Assembly (NCBI GenBank): GCA_020832805.1
Contig: JAFIED010000126.1
Location: 1-38,622, forward strand
Direction: 5' to 3'
DNA length: 38,622 bases
Source: Pararhodobacter sp.
GTDB taxonomy: Bacteria > Pseudomonadota > Alphaproteobacteria > Rhodobacterales > Rhodobacteraceae
Both the position numbers and the translations under genes were made by a program. This document shows, piece by piece, positions 36,558-38,622 of the stretch (the first letter of the stretch is position 1; the number at the start of each line of letters is the position of its first letter). The notes beneath the pieces were generated by a model. The model did not search any database, was not told where the DNA came from, and worked only from the letters and a program-made list of their open reading frames with translations.

Positions 36558-38622
36558 TCGCCCATTCCCTGAAGGCCAAGCCCAACCGCCAGCGCGGCGG
36601 CGATCAGCGTGGTGGCGGCGGTGTAGCCCTGCCACAGGCGCCAGGTGGGCAGGATCCCGGCATGGCGGGCATCGATTTCGCCACGCCTTGCCTGATCCAG
36701 CGCAAAGCCGGCCATCGCTGCACCGATCAGTGTGTGCAGTGTCACATATCCGATCAGGACCCCATGCAGGGCAACACGGGCGTGCCGGGTGGGGTCATCC
36801 ATATGCGCCAGTGCGATCACCGCCAGCGCCATCAGGGCCGCCGCATTGCCCGCAAACCCTGCCAGGGCGGATGATCCGGCCGTTCTGCCTTGGCGTTGCC
36901 GTGTTTCGGCCCGGCGCACCGCCAGCACCGCCAGCATGGGCCCCAGTGCAGCCAGGGCGACCCATGGCACTACCGCGCTGCCTGGCTGGCTGGCTGGCCC
37001 CGGCCAGCCCGGCGCTACAACCGCCAGAAAACCGATGCCAAACACCAGCGAGGCAAACAGCGTGCCATTGGCGATCAGCAGGCACAGGCTGCCGCTCCAG
37101 CCCAGGGTGCGGCGGCGCAGGCCCTGCACCGGCAGCGCCAGGTCCGGCGCCACCGTTACCGGCAGCGCATCGACCGGGCGCACCATGCCCCGGCCCCAGC
37201 GCCAGATCAGCGCCGCCACCAGCAACAGCGGCAGTGGTGTCGCCGCGTAAGCCCCTGCCAGCATCAGCAGCACGAACCCGCCAATCGCGGCTGAAAGCGC
37301 CAGGGGCAGGGCGGTATTGCCGGGCAGGATGGCCACATGATCCGGCCGTGCGGTGCCGGCGCTGGTGACCAGCAACTCGCGCCGTTCGCGTGGTGCGCCG
37401 GGCAGCAGCCCTTTGCCACGCGCCAGCGGCAAAATCGCGTCGCGTGCCGCCTGGCCCAGATGCCGCGGCCCCGGAATGGCGGCAAAGGTGTAGGGCGGCG
37501 CCGGCAGCGGCATGGCCCAGTCAAGCGTGGGCGCGCGCCACGGGTCGCGCCTGATGCGCGGGCCAAGTGTGGCTTGCAGGAACAGGTCCAGCACGAACAG
37601 GGCAAAGCCGATGGTCATGACAAAGCCGAAGATCGACGAGGTCAGGTTCAGCCATATCCATTCAGGGTTGTCCGGATAGACGTCAATGCGCCGGGGCATG
37701 CCCAGCAGCCCGGTCAGATGCATCAGGAAGAAGGTGCCGTGAAAGCCGATCAGGATGACCCAGAATGCCGCCTCGCCAAGGCCGCGGATGCGCGCGCGCC
37801 CGGTGATTTGCGGCATCCACCAGACGGCGCCGGCCATCATGGGAAACACGAATCCGCCGATCAGCACATAATGCAGATGGGCGGTGACAAAGGCGGTGTC
37901 ATGTGCCTGCCAGTTGAATGGCACCACGGCCAGCATCACGCCGGTCAGCCCGCCCATCACGAATGTCAGGAAAAACCCCAGAATGTGATACATCGGCAGT
38001 TCAAGCTCGGGTTGCCCCTTCCACATGGTGCCGATCCAGGCAAAGACCTGCACGACCGTGGGCACCGCCACTGCCAGCGATGCGGCAGAAAAGAAGGCCA
38101 GCGCCATATGCGGGATGCCCACGGCAAACATGTGATGCACCCACAGCCCGAACGACAGCAAAACCAGCGCCAGGATCGAGGCGACGATGGCGCCATAGCC
38201 CAGGATTTGCGTGCGGCACAGCACCGGAATCACGGTAGACAGCACGCCGGCGGCAGGCAGGAAGATGATATAGACCTCGGGGTGGCCGAACAGCCAGAAC
38301 AGGTGTTGCCACAATAACGGGTCGCCGCCGCGCGCCACGTCAAAGAAGGGCCAGTCAAAGGCGCGCTCGATCTCCAGCAGCACCGAGGCGAGGATCAACG
38401 GCGGAAACCCCACCAGCATCATCACGCTGGTGCCCAGGATATACCAGGCGAACAGCGGCATTTCGGTCAGTTTCATGCCCGGCGCGCGCTGGCGCAGGAT
38501 TGTCACGGTGATTTCGCCCGCAGCGGCCAGCGCCGAGATTTCCACGAAAGGCACGCCCAGCAGCCAGACATCGGCATTGATCCCGGGCGAGAACGCGGCG
38601 CTGGACAGCGGCGTGTACATGA
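36554..38622 (-). CDS. cytochrome c oxidase subunit I fused to subunit III (partial, runs off the right edge)
   Basis: The frame runs off the window end; 688 residues are visible. The first part is subunit I: a CuB/haem a3 site with GHPEVYIIFLP (His-Tyr cross-link), VHHMF (two CuB histidines) and the haem-ligand segment TAHLHYVL. The later part (about 465-688 of the visible residues) has five or more extra helices in the form of a subunit III domain, so this is the fused I-III type of haem-copper oxidase. The N-terminal part with the low-spin haem ligand and helix I is outside the window; the apparent ATG at 38620 is internal. It reduces oxygen to water and pumps protons in the inner membrane. 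Its stop overlaps the 105-residue membrane protein by ATGA. Confidence 0.93.
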   Translation of the reverse strand, partial: MYTPLSSAAFSPGINADVWLLGVPFVEISALAAAGEITVTILRQRAPGMKLTEMPLFAWYILGTSVMMLVGFPPLILASVLLEIERAFDWPFFDVARGGDPLLWQHLFWLFGHPEVYIIFLPAAGVLSTVIPVLCRTQILGYGAIVASILALVLLSFGLWVHHMFAVGIPHMALAFFSAASLAVAVPTVVQVFAWIGTMWKGQPELELPMYHILGFFLTFVMGGLTGVMLAVVPFNWQAHDTAFVTAHLHYVLIGGFVFPMMAGAVWWMPQITGRARIRGLGEAAFWVILIGFHGTFFLMHLTGLLGMPRRIDVYPDNPEWIWLNLTSSIFGFVMTIGFALFVLDLFLQATLGPRIRRDPWRAPTLDWAMPLPAPPYTFAAIPGPRHLGQAARDAILPLARGKGLLPGAPRERRELLVTSAGTARPDHVAILPGNTALPLALSAAIGGFVLLMLAGAYAATPLPLLLVAALIWRWGRGMVRPVDALPVTVAPDLALPVQGLRRRTLGWSGSLCLLIANGTLFASLVFGIGFLAVVAPGWPGPASQPGSAVVPWVALAALGPMLAVLAVRRAETRQRQGRTAGSSALAGFAGNAAALMALAVIALAHMDDPTRHARVALHGVLIGYVTLHTLIGAAMAGFALDQARRGEIDARHAGILPTWRLWQGYTAATTLIAAALAVGLGLQGMGE

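Noticed and set aside
37337-38317. 326-residue open frame on the plus strand
   Set aside because: Antisense to the cytochrome oxidase gene, whose haem and copper ligands are unmistakable.

Overview
The window looks like a chromosomal piece of a GC-rich alphaproteobacterium, most probably a member of the Rhodobacterales (Roseobacteraceae/Paracoccaceae type). The pointers are two tripartite TRAP carboxylate transporters, a complete PhyR-NepR-EcfG general stress response module, a fused subunit I-III cytochrome c oxidase, and tightly packed operons with ATGA overlaps. The taxon is an inference from gene content. The first ~390 bases are C/G-homopolymer sequence that looks like a degraded contig end.

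Layout. (1) 392-7247: an alpha/beta hydrolase diverges from a plus-strand catabolic operon: Tat-exported TRAP binding protein, DctQ, DctM, an M24-type hydrolase lacking one metal ligand, a TauD/TfdA dioxygenase and an IclR regulator. (2) 7389-15200: a minus-strand operon (TetR, acyl-CoA ligase, DctQ, DctM, DctP, second acyl-CoA ligase) diverges from a MaoC-type hydratase across a gap with two palindromes. It should import a carboxylic acid and activate it to a CoA thioester. (3) 15251-21584: an SLC13-type permease with two RCK_C domains, a half-length ACR3-like transporter, and a 1273-residue FG-GAP/dockerin protein. (4) 21828-26584: a TetR regulator diverges from a flavin monooxygenase operon with a bile-acid-symporter-family transporter split into two coupled ORFs and two SDR enzymes. 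(5) 26585-36113: a general stress response island. (6) 36240-38622: the end of a cytochrome oxidase gene and a coupled small membrane protein.

The stress island is the most interesting part. Seven matches to the alphaproteobacterial EcfG promoter (GGAAC, 16-17 nt, CGTT) lie within 8.5 kb. Two of them are the two faces of one perfect inverted repeat between phyR and nepR-ecfG. The others precede a CsbD/DUF883 operon, a PRC-barrel protein, a DUF1328 membrane peptide, a 90-residue membrane protein, and a gene-free stretch at 26601-26741. That stretch consists of an EcfG promoter, a C-rich segment, a 10-bp stem with a 19-nt loop carrying CUCCCU, and a strong terminator. I read it as an undescribed stress-induced small RNA of about 110 nt, comparable in logic to Caulobacter GsrN. 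Two HisKA_2 histidine kinases, one paired with a MetOD1-domain protein, probably feed PhyR.

There are also broken or split genes: a holin-like gene interrupted by one in-frame TAG (34631-34633), and two transporters of the BASS/ACR3 superfamily that both end at the junction between their inverted five-helix repeats.
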